Shown: in pieces, positions 21,866 to 34,338 of the stretch | Layout: each line of letters starts with the position of its first letter | How positions within the stretch are numbered: position 1 is the stretch's first letter | Assembly: GCA_963555705.1 (NCBI GenBank) | Contig: OY743184.1 | Span: 26,684,639 to 26,748,638 of the forward strand | Length of the DNA: 64,000 bases | Direction of reading: 5' to 3' | DNA from: Ligustrum vulgare | Taxonomy: Eukaryota; Streptophyta; Magnoliopsida; Lamiales; Oleaceae | Position numbers and translations under genes: made by a program | The notes under the pieces: generated by a model | Seen by the model: the letters and a program-made list of their open reading frames with translations, nothing else | Databases searched by the model: none | Told to the model about the DNA's origin: nothing

Positions 21866-24346
21866 TTAGTAGGAGAGCTCATGACCCCGTAGTGAAATAT
21901 ACTTCTTGACCCAAATGGCGATGTCTTCAGCACATGCCTGGGCCTGAGGGGTCTTAAGAAGCATGTCAAGGGTAGCAAATTCATGAACTTGATCCTTGTA
22001 CTCCAGAACAGGCGCATCAACATTTACCTTCCGGAGCTCCTCTGAGTATGCAATAGCCCGATCTCTCATCCAGTCATGCTCTGCCACCACTGTCAGTGTC
22101 GGGGGCATCTGCTTTAAAGGTGGCCCTCCTCTATCAGCAACAAGTGGGTTGGCCGCGGGATGGTCAAGGTTGAACTCCTCCTCGGATAAGAAAAGTTTCC
22201 ACGAAAGTATGCACATAGCCTTGTCATAGAAGTAGGAATTTGACAACTTAATCTCGGAATGTGTTGGGATACTTCCAATGAAATAAGGATACATCAAAAC
22301 TTGGGCCACCACCTTAACTGGGTCCAAAAGCTTACCAGCCTCTACAGCTTTCCGAGCCACATAATCAGCAATATTTCCTCCACAACTCGCCCCAAGAAGA
22401 ACACATCTGTATGAATATGTCAAAAGAATTCAGTAACGTAGTCCAGAAAGGCTCCATCGGGTCAGATACACGGCCCATAAACATTGATAAATTGATACAG
22501 AAGTGATGCTGATGCATAGGAAATTCAGTAAATTCATCCATCACACTACCTAATAATCCACTTAATGGAATAAAGTCTTAATATTGTACTGCAATAATAA
22601 TTTACATTTCTTCCTTTTTCACCCTATTTTTTTCCTTTCCTTTTTTGGGCACGGGGAGGGGCAACAAGAGGGGACTTTTCCCATCAAAGTGCCCAATTCA
22701 GGTTTGTATATAATTGATACGAAGTTGCTCGCATAGCTCCAGAAGATTAAGTTCCCCTTACAGCCCTAAAGGCTGCTCCATGATATATTTCAGAAGCAGT
22801 TTTTCCATCAGTTTTTGCTATCTTCAGCTCTCAAGCTAAATAGCATCTGCTCCGTGCAAAATAGTGGAGAACTGTTCATCTTTTTTGACAAATAAAACTG
22901 AAGTTGATTTGAAAGCTCATTCAGTAAATACGTCCATTTAATAAAGTCTTAATATATTAACCGATATAATAATTTACACAAAAACTGCATCCTTTTTTTC
23001 TTTTCTGGGTAGGTGGGGATGACTTCACCATTCAATTGTCCAATCAATGCAAGTTTTCACGAACTATGAAACCTATTCAAACCCTTCTCGCTTAAAACCA
23101 GTATGTCTTCAGATTCTTGAATTCATGACAGAAGCCAGGCAACAGGATAGTGGACATACCTGCTGCTGACCTTCTGTAACTATGCGATTTAGCCGTATTT
23201 TGAGCCCTATTATGAATTTAACATATTTTTCTCTCATATTTTCAACCACACATTCTCTAATAAAATAATATTACACTTAAACAAAAACTTTTCCTTATCT
23301 TTTAAACACTTTCTCAAAAAAAAAAAAAAAAAAAAAATTCAAAATTACATTTTCTCCAAAAACTCATTATAATAGGGCTCAAACAAGGGCGGTCTGACAA
23401 AACTCATATCACCACCGACATTTTATGTGCAGAATTTCCAAATATTACATACAAAATATAAAGGGTAATTAGCATAAAACGTCTTCACCTTTTACTTGTA
23501 TAGTGCAAGACGTATCTACAATTTAATTTTGGGATTTTCACTCCTAATTTCACCTTTTATTGTGTAAAACCTCATTTCCATCCAAATGCTTCGTTAGGTA
23601 AAAGGCGTTTTCATCTTTCCACAAAAATTAAAACTAAAAAAGAAATTTTAATTAGCACAAAACGTCCTTATATTTGAATTTTATTGTGCAAATAGCCAGT
23701 ACCTTCCAATTTTTGGCACTTCCAGCCTTAATTTTACCATTTATTAGCACAAAACGTTCATGCCCTCAAATCTTTGATATTTTCAACCATAATTCCACAT
23801 TTTATTGTACAAAACGTTATTTTCCTCCATTTTCATCCAAATACTCCGTTAAGTGAAGGTATTTTCGTCTTACCACAAAAAAAAAAGGCAAAAAGAAAAA
23901 AAAAAGTCTTCTTTCCCAAGTCCCTACCTCCATCCTCAACCCAACCCCAAATCCAAACCAAAGATTAGAAAATTCACTCATTTTTTGCAATCAATTTCAG
24001 ACACGCACTCATCCACTCTCTGGTTGGATAGGTATTATGGTTCTCTTAGCGAACGAGTGTGACTGAAACTGATTGCTGAAATAAATGAGTGAATTTTCTA
24101 GTTTTTAATTTGGATTTAAGGTGGGGTTGCGGTGTTGGGAAGAAGACTCAATTTTCTTATTTTGGGAAACGAGAATACCCTTCACATAACAGAGCATTTG
24201 GATGTAAATATATGAAAATGATGTTTTCCACAATTAAAGGTGTAATTAAAGGTACTTACCTTCCCTCCACTTTATGGAGCATTTGGATGAAAATGGACAA
24301 AAAAGGAAGTTTTGTGCAATAAAAGGCGGAAATAAGGGTGAAAATG

Positions 24347-24379
<33 letters not shown>

Positions 24380-25243
24380 GAAAGGTAAAGACGTTTTGCA
24401 CAATAAAAGTGAAAAACAAGGATGCTTTGTGCTTTTTACCCGAACATAAACACCAAACTACATCAGGAAAATAATGGAAAGAGATGAATTTTAAGATAAG
24501 AAAATTAATTCATCGGAAAAAGAAAAAGGTAAAAAGATAAAAAAACTGAAAGTTATAAGGATATGAAGAATGGATTGTAAAGGATAAACATACAATGAGA
24601 ATGTTTCCTCTGATAGTTTGATTAGTTATTTATGAGTTAGGTTAAAAAGTTTATCTCATACATAAGTCATATTGAACAAGTTAAAAAACTCAAAGCTGTT
24701 CAAGTTAAAATGGATATGAGAACGTGTAATTTAGTAAGATAAAAATAGAAATATGCCAGTTGCTAGAGATATTATAAATTTACAGTAGCCCATCTCCTCA
24801 TGATGATGTTTCAAGTCCCATTGTTCTGATATCAATACCACATAATCAGCCAATGATTCAGATAATGGAAAAGGAAAGAAAATTTTTTGGACACCATCAG
24901 CTCAAGTTCACCCATTCTAGTTTTGATCAAGCCTATGTTTGAAAAACCCTTTATAAACACTCAATCAACATTTTATCCATGCATTTTTAGGGAACCACGA
25001 GTACTACTCACTTATCAATCACTTATAATTCCTGAGAAAAGGCAAGGAATGAAATAAATAGGGTAAATATCCTTAAGATTCTTGCTTCCAATTCCCAGTG
25101 CCACAAAATGGATAGCTCACTAGTTACCTGAGAAAAATGCTGAAGGCCACAATTAATCTACTAGTAAAAAGAATGATCAAATGCAATTGATGCTCCATAA
25201 CTACACCAATTTTGAATATATTAAGAGCTTATTTGGTAATGTG

Positions 25244-25286
<43 letters not shown>

Positions 25287-25788
25287 TGTGATTGAAAAAA
25301 GTTTGAAAAGTTAAAAACTGTGAGCTTGAATAAGAATGAATGGTTGAGATTGGGTTTGAAAAATAAAAGTGAATTTCGTTACCAAACTGGCTCTAATGTT
25401 ATTTCGCATATTTTATGAAGGACGATCAACCTGACACTAAATTGCTGCATCAGTTCTTCGCACATTTATGTCTATTTAACCTAAAACCTTAGTTGCGAGC
25501 GTGGAATACCTCATCAATCGAGTTCTAGGCAACATACAATAAAGAACCTCAATCAATTCAATCAAGCTAGACTTTAGTGGCCAACAAAGAATCAATCAAT
25601 CTAATTAGCAAGCTAGACTTAAGCAGTAATTCGTCAGCTTCATCACCATAAAGTTACAATTTAAGAGAAATAACTTTCAGATAACCGATACCCGAACCTG
25701 TATGCCTTCATCAACTACATAATACATCTTACTCTTAAAGAGAGGCAGCAAATCAGATGCATTATTGTAAACAAAAGAATTTGCTTAT

Positions 25789-25823
<35 letters not shown>

Positions 25824-27750
25824 TTTCTTCACATTTCACTTGCATATTATTTTTCAGACTAAGAATTGAGTTTTGTTTTGTTTTTGGAAGCAATTATTTT
25901 GCTCAGGCAAAAAGAAGTCTGCAACTTGAAGCTTACATAACATATGTAAGATGTCAAATCAACCCAACTAGCATTAGTTAAAAAAAATTATAGTGCATGT
26001 ACGCCCATGTCAGGCCAAGGCTTTGAAGTGCAAAAACCATGAGAGTTGAGGTTCCTACATGAAAAATTAGCGATGGGCTTTGACTCCATACAACTATATA
26101 AGGGAAAAGCAACACTAAAAATGGAACTATAAAAATGTAAATTCAAATATTGTTGGATATCCATGCTCCTTTAAAAGCCTAAATCTAGCCAATTAATAGG
26201 CTAAAAACTACCCATGCATGCTCCTTAAGATTTTTGAAGTCAAATCACATTCCTTAGTTAACCCCCATTACATCCACTTAATCCACATTTCTAATGGAGC
26301 TTTACAATTATAACCATAAAAAGAGACGGTTCTCCATTGATAGGTTAGCCACCAGCTGATCACAAATCAACAAATGAAGGTTCCAGAAAAAAGCAAATAA
26401 TTCACCTTAAGAGAACAAAGAAAAAGAAGCTAGTTAATATACATATATACACAAAAGTAGCATACGAGCAAATATCATATATGAAAGATTACAGCTAAGT
26501 AAACAGAATTTTAAAACTCTAGAACAGGATTCCGTTATTGCATTTAAATTATATTTCAATCTTTATTCCACAATGCATTCTTTTCGGCATCTCTCATTTA
26601 ATTATCCAGGAACTTTAATTCCCAGTTCTATTTTTCTAATTTTCCAACCATGTCGATTCATGTCATACAGTTACATCTACTACTTGAATGCAAAACAATC
26701 TGAAGAGTAGAAGTCATCCACACAAAGCAACAGCAGTGAAGCTCAGTTTAATAACCATTCATTTGATAGTAATATTTTCCAAATTTAATAGTCTACCCTA
26801 AAGCCCCCCCCCCCCCCCCCCCCCCTCTTCTACGTATAAAAACAGCATTAACAAGCAATAGCCCTCAAAGAAGTCAGTGAGATCAACCCTAACCTCGACG
26901 GATCTCCATGAGCAGCTAACCAAGGCTCCACCATTGATGCACCAAAGGCATCAGCAATGTGCCACTGACCATCCGACTTCCTCAAATCTGTCCCGCCACC
27001 CCGCATACTCCCCGATGATTTACTACATTCAGCCAAATTTGATTGCTTCGCCAACCAATGCAGTACCTTCAACCCATCATCATATGCCGCAGGGTACTTA
27101 TTCTCGGGGGCTAGCCTATACCCCACCGCCAACACAATCACATCACATAACTTTGCGATACGCCTGCAGAAAAAATCATTCGACTCAGAATCGTTGCTCC
27201 CACTCACAAATCCCCCACCGTGAAACTGTAACGTCACCGGCAATTTCCGAAAATTATTCCCCATCGGATTATAACCTCTGTATATCCCATTCTCCGATTT
27301 TAAACCAGCACCATCACTACTACATCCATAACTATTTCTCCTGTAATTATCATGATTGTGATCATGCTTGACCGTTACACCATTACTACTAGAAACATTA
27401 TTAATCGCAGACCCATAGCTGTTCCGACGGAGCGCGCTTAGATTCGGATCCGATCCGGCAACCCGGGACAGAGGTTTGTTGACGGTTTCAGAAAAATTAA
27501 GGCAAGTATCGGGAAGAAAAATACGGACTGAGATCGATGTCAAGGGATCGATGTGGATGTCCTTGGTGGCGACACCGTCGGTGAACGAAGGATTGGCAGC
27601 CGCCACCGTCTCCTCCTCCGGGCGTGACGTCACACCGAAGCTCCCTCCACCACCAATATCGCTATCCGGATGATGAAATCGACCCTGCAACCGATGCTTT
27701 AACATAAATTTGAAGAATACGCTGTATAATTTCACGCCAATGCTAGGCAT
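21866..27750 (-). CDS. CXE11: Carboxylesterase (GID1/CXE alpha/beta-hydrolase type), two exons, 465 aa
   Basis: Exon 1 is 27750-26894 and exon 2 is 22406-21866. The donor AG|GTTAGG and acceptor TACAG|A rebuild an AGA codon, and the spliced total is 1,398 bases. The start ATG gives MPSIGVKLYSVFFKF, typical of the CXE11/CXE16 group. Catalytic features: oxyanion HGGG (177-180), nucleophile Ser293 in GASCGGN (GxSxG, with Cys after the Ser as I recall for this group), Asp397 in AEHDWMRD and His427 in VHEFATLD. A low-complexity linker (about 95-165) carries RRNSYG twice (108-113 and 137-142). Expected role: hydrolysis of small esters, substrate unknown. No signal peptide is obvious. Length fits the family. 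CXE16 is the alternative name. Confidence 0.92.
23199..23383. mobile_element. MITE, 185 bp
   Basis: Terminal inverted repeats: TTTGAGCCCTATTATGA on the left and, reversed, TTTGAGCCCTATTATAATGA on the right. The middle is AT-rich with an internal A run. No clear target duplication. Confidence 0.7.
23463..24441. mobile_element. Foldback (long-TIR) element, about 980 bp
   Basis: The left arm begins GGGTAATTAGCATAAAACGT and the right arm, reversed, begins GGGTAAAAAGCACAAAGCAT. Arms are complementary over hundreds of bases: 'GTGCAAAACGT'-like and 'TCCATTTTCATCCAAA'-like segments recur inverted at 23833/24286 and elsewhere. A weak 9-bp flank similarity (AAATATAAA/GAACATAAA) would fit a Mutator-like origin. 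Confidence 0.6.
25226..25393. mobile_element. MITE with TAA target duplication (PIF/Harbinger-like)
   Basis: TIRs GAGCTTATTTGGTAA and, reversed, GAGCCAGTTTGGTAA. TAA lies on both sides (25223-25225, 25394-25396). It contains a very long T run (about 25248-25285). Confidence 0.75.
25791..25819 (+). repeat. (CT)n microsatellite
   Basis: Uninterrupted CT dinucleotides over 29 bases in the carboxylesterase intron. Confidence 0.95.
26804..26825 (+). repeat. Homopolymer of 22 C
   Basis: Uninterrupted C run only ~70 bp inside the intron from the exon 1 donor (on the gene strand, a G run shortly after the donor). Its length is likely polymorphic. Confidence 0.9.
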
Positions 27751-28224
27751 TTTCGGCGAATACAAGATTACGTATATTATATATCCCCCACAAAATTCTT
27801 CTCCCTCTCAGTCTCTGTATCTATAATTTGATTTAGACAGACAGTAAAAATGAGAATAAAACCATGTAATATAGCAATGATTGAATTCAAATGGTTCTAA
27901 TTTATGGATTTACATTGGATAATTAGGGTTTTCGTTCCTAATTTACAAAAAACTGAAATCAGAATTTCATTAATTTGTACATACAGAGAAGAAGTGGGAG
28001 ATAGAATTTAGAATTGTAACGATAGTGCAATCGATTATGTTAGGATATATTATTTCACCATTAGTTTCTAAGTGCATCTCAAACTCTCATTACATCTGCG
28101 GTATCCGTATCTTCTAACTTGTATTACAATAGCAAGAGCCGAAACGCACACACACGCGTATACATATACACGCACGCGGATAGTTCGACCCCTCCCCCGA
28201 ATTTGCCGCGCCCCAAATCCGAGG
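27751..28224 (-). promoter_or_regulatory. Upstream region of the carboxylesterase gene
   Basis: No coding sequence. On the gene strand the 5' UTR side has GAGAGGGAGAAG (around 27800) close to the start codon and an AT-rich ATATATAATATA at 27773-27784. The transcript start cannot be fixed from sequence alone. A CA/CG-alternating stretch lies at 28147-28177. Confidence 0.35.
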
Positions 28225-28466
28225 GGTTAGATACACAAGTGGCCATCCAATTTCATTAGTAGTGTTAATTTAATCATTCAATTTCATTTTTTTCCTCCTT
28301 AGCCACCCTACTTGTTGATATAAAATTATAAATAACACAAAAGAGTGGTCATTGAGTCATTGGTATAATTAAATATGAAATTAGGTGGTCAGAATGATAC
28401 AAAATAAAATTGAACGGCCAAAGTAATACTACTAATAAAGTTGGATGATCACGTCTGTATTTAACC
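28225..28466. mobile_element. MITE with ~65-bp inverted repeats, 242 bp
   Basis: Left end GGTTAGATACACAAGTGGCC, right end reversed GGTTAAATACAGACGTGATC. Complementarity continues for about 65 bp (CATCCAATTTCATTAGTAGT against CATCCAACTTTATTAGTAGT). It lies just upstream of the carboxylesterase gene. No target duplication was seen. Confidence 0.75.
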
Positions 28467-28489
28467 TATTACAAGAGTGTTTTGCGTAG

Positions 28490-29045
28490 CTGTAACTAGA
28501 TATGTTTTGTCTTTAGTGTTTCTTTTTCTTTTTCAGTTTTTTTTTTTTTTTTTTACTTTGCTTTTCTTCTTTGATCAATTTTGTGTCATTAAATGAAGTC
28601 ATATTAGCAAGAGCTTATCAATATAAAGATCTCACAAAGTTCTTTACCACATTATTATCAAATTATAAAATCGTCAACAATAACAAAAGTTACAGTCGTT
28701 TAAAATAATTTTAAAATAATTTCTTAATAATATATTTTTCATTTTCGACGTATGGATGCATGACAAACTAATGTTTTAATGTACCACTTTGAAAAGCTCA
28801 TAAAAAAACTACAGACTAAACTAATGTTTTAATATACTACTTTGAAAAACTCAGAAAAATCTACGAACTTGCTTTTTTCAAAATAGTGTAACGATTGTCG
28901 AAATAGGCGAACGAGCATCTAAAACTGACCACTTACTTTTTAAGGACCAGTAATACTTTTTAAGTCCTTGTGGTTTTCGAAATTTATGTTTTGATTTTTC
29001 TTTTACAGGTTAACTTTATGGGATTTCGGGTACTCATTTTGACAG
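28490..29045 (+). repeat. Degenerate ~0.5-kb repeat, copy A
   Basis: Contains the marker blocks shared by all copies: AAATGAAGTcaTATTAGCAAGA, AGTTCTTTACCACATTATTA, a ...GTCGTTTAAAATAATT... block, CACTTACTTTTTAAGGACC, and CCTTGTGGTTTTCG..TTTTACAGGTTAACTTTATG. It is interrupted after 29045 by the hAT insertion; a trailing part resumes at about 32395-32530. Confidence 0.6.
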
Positions 29046-29116
29046 AAACAAGGGACGCATCTTTAACAAATTCAAAATATTTGATTTTAAGGAAGTCTGA
29101 AAAGATGAGCGTCCCA

Positions 29117-32100
29117 TAGGGATGGCAAACGGGCCGAACAGTTCATGAATTCGGCTCAGTTTGACTCGGCTCATGAAAAACCGAACTTGGGCATGGACCG
29201 ACGGAAAATTTGGGTGTTGGACAGTTTGGGATCGGCTCGTGAAGTTCGTGCATCGACTCGTGGACAAGCCCAACAAACTGTGAAAATGGGCCGGTGCTCG
29301 TCTGGGCTCGTTCTCACGAGTCGGAATGGTCGGCTCGCGAGCCAACCCATGCCGACTAGTGAAATTGCCAAATGGTCTTGTGACCGTTTGGCCTCAAGCG
29401 GTCATATTTGTGACCGTTTAATCATGTGACTGTTTGGTATAATTTTTTTTTTTTTTTTTTGAAATTACATTCTCTTCTCAACTCTCTCAAGTCTCAATTG
29501 CAATCTTCAACTTCTACTTCTAGTGCTATAATATTTCAAATAATATTGTCTAAAATTCCATATTTCATTTTCATCTCCAAATTTCCAATTCTATTATTTA
29601 TAATGGCACACTTACAATTTCATGGTTATTTTTCAAGCCATTTTGTTAATAAATTTTTCGGTCTCAACGATACTCCAATTCTCGACAATTTGGTGGATTT
29701 GGAAAATGAGGTGGAAAATACTACTCATATTAATTTGGATGACGTTGATGAAGATGTTGCTGCATATGGATCCAGCTCCGCTGGCACGACAACAGGCTTC
29801 AAGAGAAATTCAAAAAGGAAACTAAAAGAGGACAATTGGAATTATTTCGATTTGATCGAAACAACGGATAAAGACGATAATGAAAATCCAGTAATTAAAC
29901 ACAATGTAAAACTTATACTGAACTTTTCTCTTGGAAGATGAGTGATGGCACAACTCACCTCAACAGACACTACAAATGATGTAAAAAACATGGCTCAATT
30001 GAAGCAAACCAATCACAACTACAGTTTGGTCAATCGAGTCTAACTAATTGGGTCTTCAACCAAGATCTAGCGCTTTGAGAAGGGATGATCATGTTCGTAT
30101 CAAGTGGTGAGTTCTCGCTCTCAATTTTAGAAAGTCCACATTTCACGAATTTCATTGAGAAGTATCTCCAACCCGGGTACAAACCCGTTTCTAGAAATAC
30201 TTTACGAGTTGATTGCGTTGCTAAATATTTCAAGAGAAAATAAGATTTTATAGATGCTTTAAGTAGATATAACGGTAACTTATCATTTACTTCGTATTTG
30301 TGGACTGGCAATAATCATAAATGTTATGTAACTGTTACTTGTCATTACATAGATGATCCTTGAATAATGTACAAAAAAAAATTACAACATTTAAAGTTAT
30401 TGATTACCCACATAATGCAACAAATATTTTGAATGTACTACTTGCAATTCTTAGAGAATTTAATTTTGATAGTACAGGTCATAGTTTTACACTAGATGGT
30501 GCTTCTTAATAAAGCAGTGATCGATAGATTACATAAATCCTGAATTTGGTGGAGTCTTGTTTCATGGTCGTTGTGTGTCACATTTTTAGTTTGATAGTTC
30601 AAGATGGTCTTAAACTTATAAAAGATGAATTGAGAAAAATTAGGTATTCTTGTAATTTCACTATGATAGCAGCTTCTAGAAAACAAGCTTTTGATGCACA
30701 TTGTGCAGAATATGATAAGCCTACACGATCATTTGTTATAAATATAGGACATAGATGGAACTTAACTTATTTAATGATTGAACATTGTCAAGGTTGTGAG
30801 GATTTAATATGTGAATATCATATCGGTCGACACTCACACGGCCCAAATTTTGATTTGCTACATACTAATTAGGAACTTGTATTTCATGTTAAAACTTTTT
30901 TGAAACCATTTTACGATACTACAAACGAATTATCCGGTATTTATTATCCCACTAGTCCTTTAAAGTTGAAACATTTTTATCTCATGCTAATAATTTTAAC
31001 AAGTACAAAATATTTCTTATTTTTTCTCAAATCGTTGTAGCAATGGAGACTAAATTTAGAAAATATTGGGAAGATTTACCCACTTTGTTTGCATTAGCAA
31101 CGAAAATGGACTCTTAAATAAATTTAGTGGGAACTAAATACACCATAAGGGCAATATCAAACAGATTAACTTTTGGAACCCCGATAACATGCACAGATTT
31201 AGAAAAATGTTTATGTCAAATGTACGAGATCAATGCCGAAAAGTTAGGTAAAAATGTTAGAAGAACCGTTATCACCTCTAATGTAATACAAAATGAAGAT
31301 AATGATTTACTTTCCTGCCTTATGACTATTAAGGGAAGTTATAGTACACTTCCTAGTGGTTCTAGTTCTTCTAGTGCATACAATAGTTCAGATGAAATTT
31401 CAAGCGAGTTAACTTGGTATTTCTCAAACGACCTTTTTAGCTTGTTAGACGTTGAAGAGAGAAATAATTTGACGTTTTCAAGTGGTGGAGACAAAACAAG
31501 TATCAATACCCAATTGTTTCTATGATAGCACGAGATCTACTAGCACATCCGGTATCAACTATAGTATCGGAGGTTGCTTTTAATGCAAGTGGTAGAGTTA
31601 TATCTAATATAGGTCAATACTTAAAGAAGACATACTGGAAAGCTTAATGTGTTTGAAGGATTGGTAGTTTGCGGAGAAACGATTACAAATAGAATAAGTG
31701 AAATTATGGCCGACGAATTTCGAGAACAATTGTATTAGTGAGTAGTTATTTAATATTATCCTTACAGTTACTCTATAATATATGCATTTATATTTTTCTT
31801 TATTTTCAATTATTTATTTCAAATAAAAAATTGTACACGTAACATTTTGTTCGTGTATAATTTTAACTCCACCTCCAAGTAAATGTAACCGGTCCCTAGC
31901 CCAAATTAAAAGATGAGGGTTTAAGTTTAATATTTTAAATTATTTTAGTATTAGGAAAGTTATAAAAAAAAAATAATAATAATAAGGACGATCACGAGCA
32001 TAACTTGGGCCGACTGTGTTGGAGACGAGCCTGTCCAACTTAGCTCATCTCCCACATGAGCTTTGGCCGGTCCAGCTTGTGGGCCGGACCTATCTCGAGG

Positions 32101-32128
32101 GCCCAGCTCAGCCCATTTGACATCCCTA
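29117..32128 (+). mobile_element. hAT DNA transposon, 3,012 bp, with TIRs and 8-bp target duplication
   Basis: Left TIR TAGGGATGGCAAACGGGC; right TIR, reversed, TAGGGATGTCAAATGGGC. Flanking 8-mers are GCGTCCCA (29109-29116) and GCATCCCA (32129-32136), one transition apart. The left subterminal region has many CGGCTCG-like motifs, as hAT ends often do. It carries a dead transposase gene. Confidence 0.9.
29603..31738 (+). pseudogene. hAT transposase pseudogene (RICESLEEPER/DAYSLEEPER-like)
   Basis: ATG at 29603 opens an intact first part to 29941 with a damaged BED-finger region (GTTHLNRHYK follows after the stop). Later pieces in shifting frames: VQDGLKLIKDELRKIRYSCN (about 30600), INIGHRWNLTYLMIEHCQGC (about 30740), METKFRKYWEDLPTLFALA (about 31045), and the dimerisation region ARDLLAHPVSTIVSEVAFNA (about 31530) ending at 31738. 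Numerous stops lie between them. The domain order is that of hAT transposases; the protein cannot be made. Confidence 0.9.
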
Positions 32129-32136
32129 GCATCCCA

Positions 32137-32580
32137 CGTGAGCCTTATTGAAAAGGCCCCTGACTATACTTATTATGGATATGGTGTTAGCGCTGGACTA
32201 ATAAGATAGAAAAGGCTTTTCTTGTATGTTTAGTAAAATCTTGCATTTTTATAGGAGCACGTGCTTACTAGAGCATTCTTCATTCAAAGCTAATGAGTGT
32301 CAAGGGCTTTCTGTCTTTTTATCAGAAAATGAGTTAGGTAAAGCAAACTCCCTCCTTAGAGGAGCACGTGAGTCAAGTAGAACCGGGTTGCGCTGTCTCA
32401 TTTTCAAAAAGCATGCATACTTTAGATAAAATTGAGTTTTTAATATACTAGCAATTCGCAAAAAAATTAAAATTCATTTTCGAAATCATAAGCAGCTGAG
32501 GAATCATAATATAACTTATATTATTCTTGTATTAGTATGGATTGAAATTAGGGTTTTAGTAGATTTTGATAAAAACTGAT
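32137..32580. other. Non-coding spacer between hAT elements
   Basis: Holds the continuation of repeat copy A (ATGCATACTTTAGATAAAAT near 32412 and the ..CAGCTGAGGAATCATAATAT block). No gene seen. Confidence 0.4.
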
Positions 32581-33254
32581 GAGGTGTCAAAATTGGCAGG
32601 TCGATAGGACCCGTGAAAACCGATCTGGATCAACTCGGAATTGCGGACCGATCCATGACTCGAGCGAGCGATTCACAGGTCAAGAAGGTGTGAGCCGTGG
32701 GTTTCGTGAGTCACACATTCACGAGCCGCGATTAACCCACATGCCCGTGAAATAATTAAAAAAATTAAAAATCTGAACAACTATATCATATTTAAGTAGG
32801 TTAAACATAGTTTAGATCTTCTTAAGCTATAAATAATTGATAGTGGTAATTAGAAATGCATTTTGTTGTTATTTGTTTATGTTGTATTTAACTTTGTAAA
32901 GTCAGAAGTAATTAATGTAATATAAGATATAGATTTGAACTCTATGTTAACATTTCATTGTATAAATATGAATTTATCATTTTGTTCATTTCGTATTTAG
33001 CTATTTAACAAAAAATATTTTTTTTATAAATATGAAAAACTCTATGTTTTTATTCATATGGATCAAAACCAAAACGAATCACAACCCTCGACCCACATGG
33101 GTCAGCGGAAGAGCCTGAATTGTATTTCAAAACTTGTGGGCCAACCAGTACTGGCCCGTAAACCCGCAGTGGGTGAGTCTTTTTACATGCTGCCTATTAC
33201 GGGGCTAATTTGTTGGCGGGCCGACCTAACTCGTACCACTCGGATTGACACATC
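32581..33254. mobile_element. Possible non-autonomous hAT-like element
   Basis: Ends GAGGTGTCAA and, reversed, GATGTGTCAA. The interior has hAT-like CG-rich ends (CGAGCGAGCGATTC, GGCGGGCCGACC) around an AT-rich non-coding core. No target duplication was found. Confidence 0.4.
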
Positions 33255-33384
33255 TATGTTTGCTTGAAAATACGTAATTAAAATTAATTGTTAACTTTGA
33301 CTTGAAATTAAAATCAAATTTTAATTAGAACCAAACAAGAGCTAAGAGAAAGTTTTGTGCAATCGTTCATTTATGGCTAGTCAT

Positions 33385-33752
33385 GTTTTAACCTTTTGTG
33401 TTTTTTTCCCCTTCTTCGTTTGGTCAACTTTGTGGGTACAAATGAAGTAGTAATAGCAAAATTACAATATTAGTGTAAAGTCCTCACATAATATACACAT
33501 TATTTTCGAATTACAAAATTGTCAATCATAGCAAATAGTTATAGCCATTTTAAAATGAACTTTAAAATTGATATTTTTCATTTTTTCATGAGTCGGCTTT
33601 TATATCATTTTAGACATATGCACTCTAGAAAAAACTAAGTTTTTAATATACCACTTGGAAAAGCATATAAAAAATTACAAACATGCATTTCAACTTATAA
33701 CGACTGTTAAAATAAGACGATACGCATCAAAAATGATCGCACACTTTTTATA
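33385..33752 (+). repeat. Degenerate ~0.5-kb repeat, copy B
   Basis: Shares with copy C: TTTGGTCAACTTTGTGGGTA, AAATGAAGTAGTAATAGCAA, TTACAAAATTGTCAATCATA, CATATGCACTCTAGA and ACGACTGTTAAAATAAGACG. Split by the MITE at 33753; its tail (CCTTGTGGTTATCGATCCTT) resumes at 34092-34191. Confidence 0.6.
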
Positions 33753-34091
33753 CTCCGTTTGGTAAAAAAATTTGTTTATAAACAAATAATGTGATATTTT
33801 CGATGTAAAATTTGTGGTTAAAGGGTGATTTTGGGGGATGTATGTGGTTAAAAGTGATTTAGGGGAAATATGTTATTTATAAATTTATTTATAAACAATT
33901 TACAATGCGTTCTAAAACTTATTTATTTTCCCAGTCGCCATTTATTTCATTTTTCGTGGTAAGATTTGTGATTAAAAATTGGGGAGAGAAAATGTGTGTA
34001 GTTAAAAAGTGATTTGAAAAATTGTTTTGTCTATAAATTAGTTTATAAATTGTAATAATTGCGTAAAAGAACAAAAAGTTACCAAATGGAG
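33753..34091. mobile_element. MITE, 339 bp
   Basis: TIRs CTCCGTTTGGTAA and, reversed, CTCCATTTGGTAA. Inside is the TTTGTTTATAAACAAA palindrome and GTGGTTAAA/GTGATTT blocks that recur at 17520-17660, 34192-34338 and 37190-37345, so this is a multi-copy family. Confidence 0.7.
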
Positions 34092-34191
34092 GCTAAATCC
34101 TTGTGGTTATCGATCCTTAAAAATCATTTTTTCGATTTTCCTTTTATAGATTAACATTCGTCTTATTTTCAAAACCATGGATATTTTAGCC

Positions 34192-34338
34192 TCCGTTTAG
34201 TTTATAAAAAATACATTTTCCCAAATCACTCATTAACTACACACATTTTTCAAAATCAATTTTCAACCAAATATTTTACCTTGAAAATATTACATTGTTT
34301 GTCTATAAACAAAAACTTTTACCAAACACAGAATTAGA
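34192..34338. mobile_element. Short MITE of the same family, opposite orientation
   Basis: Starts GCCTCCGTTTAGTTTATAAA and ends ACAAAAACTTTTACCAAACA. Carries the inverted form of the internal blocks seen at 33765 (AATATTACATTGTTTGTCTA). Confidence 0.5.

Larger units (their letters stand above)
22407..26893 (-). other. 4.5-kb intron of the carboxylesterase gene
   Basis: Length is unusual for this two-exon family. The intron holds a MITE (23199-23383), a ~1-kb foldback element (23463-24441), a Harbinger-like MITE (25226-25393), long A and T runs, a CT microsatellite and a C run. No coding sequence is seen inside. Confidence 0.85.

Noticed and set aside
26877..27371. Open frame on the plus strand opposite the carboxylesterase
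   Set aside because: Antisense shadow of exon 1; the minus strand has clear catalytic motifs and splice sites.
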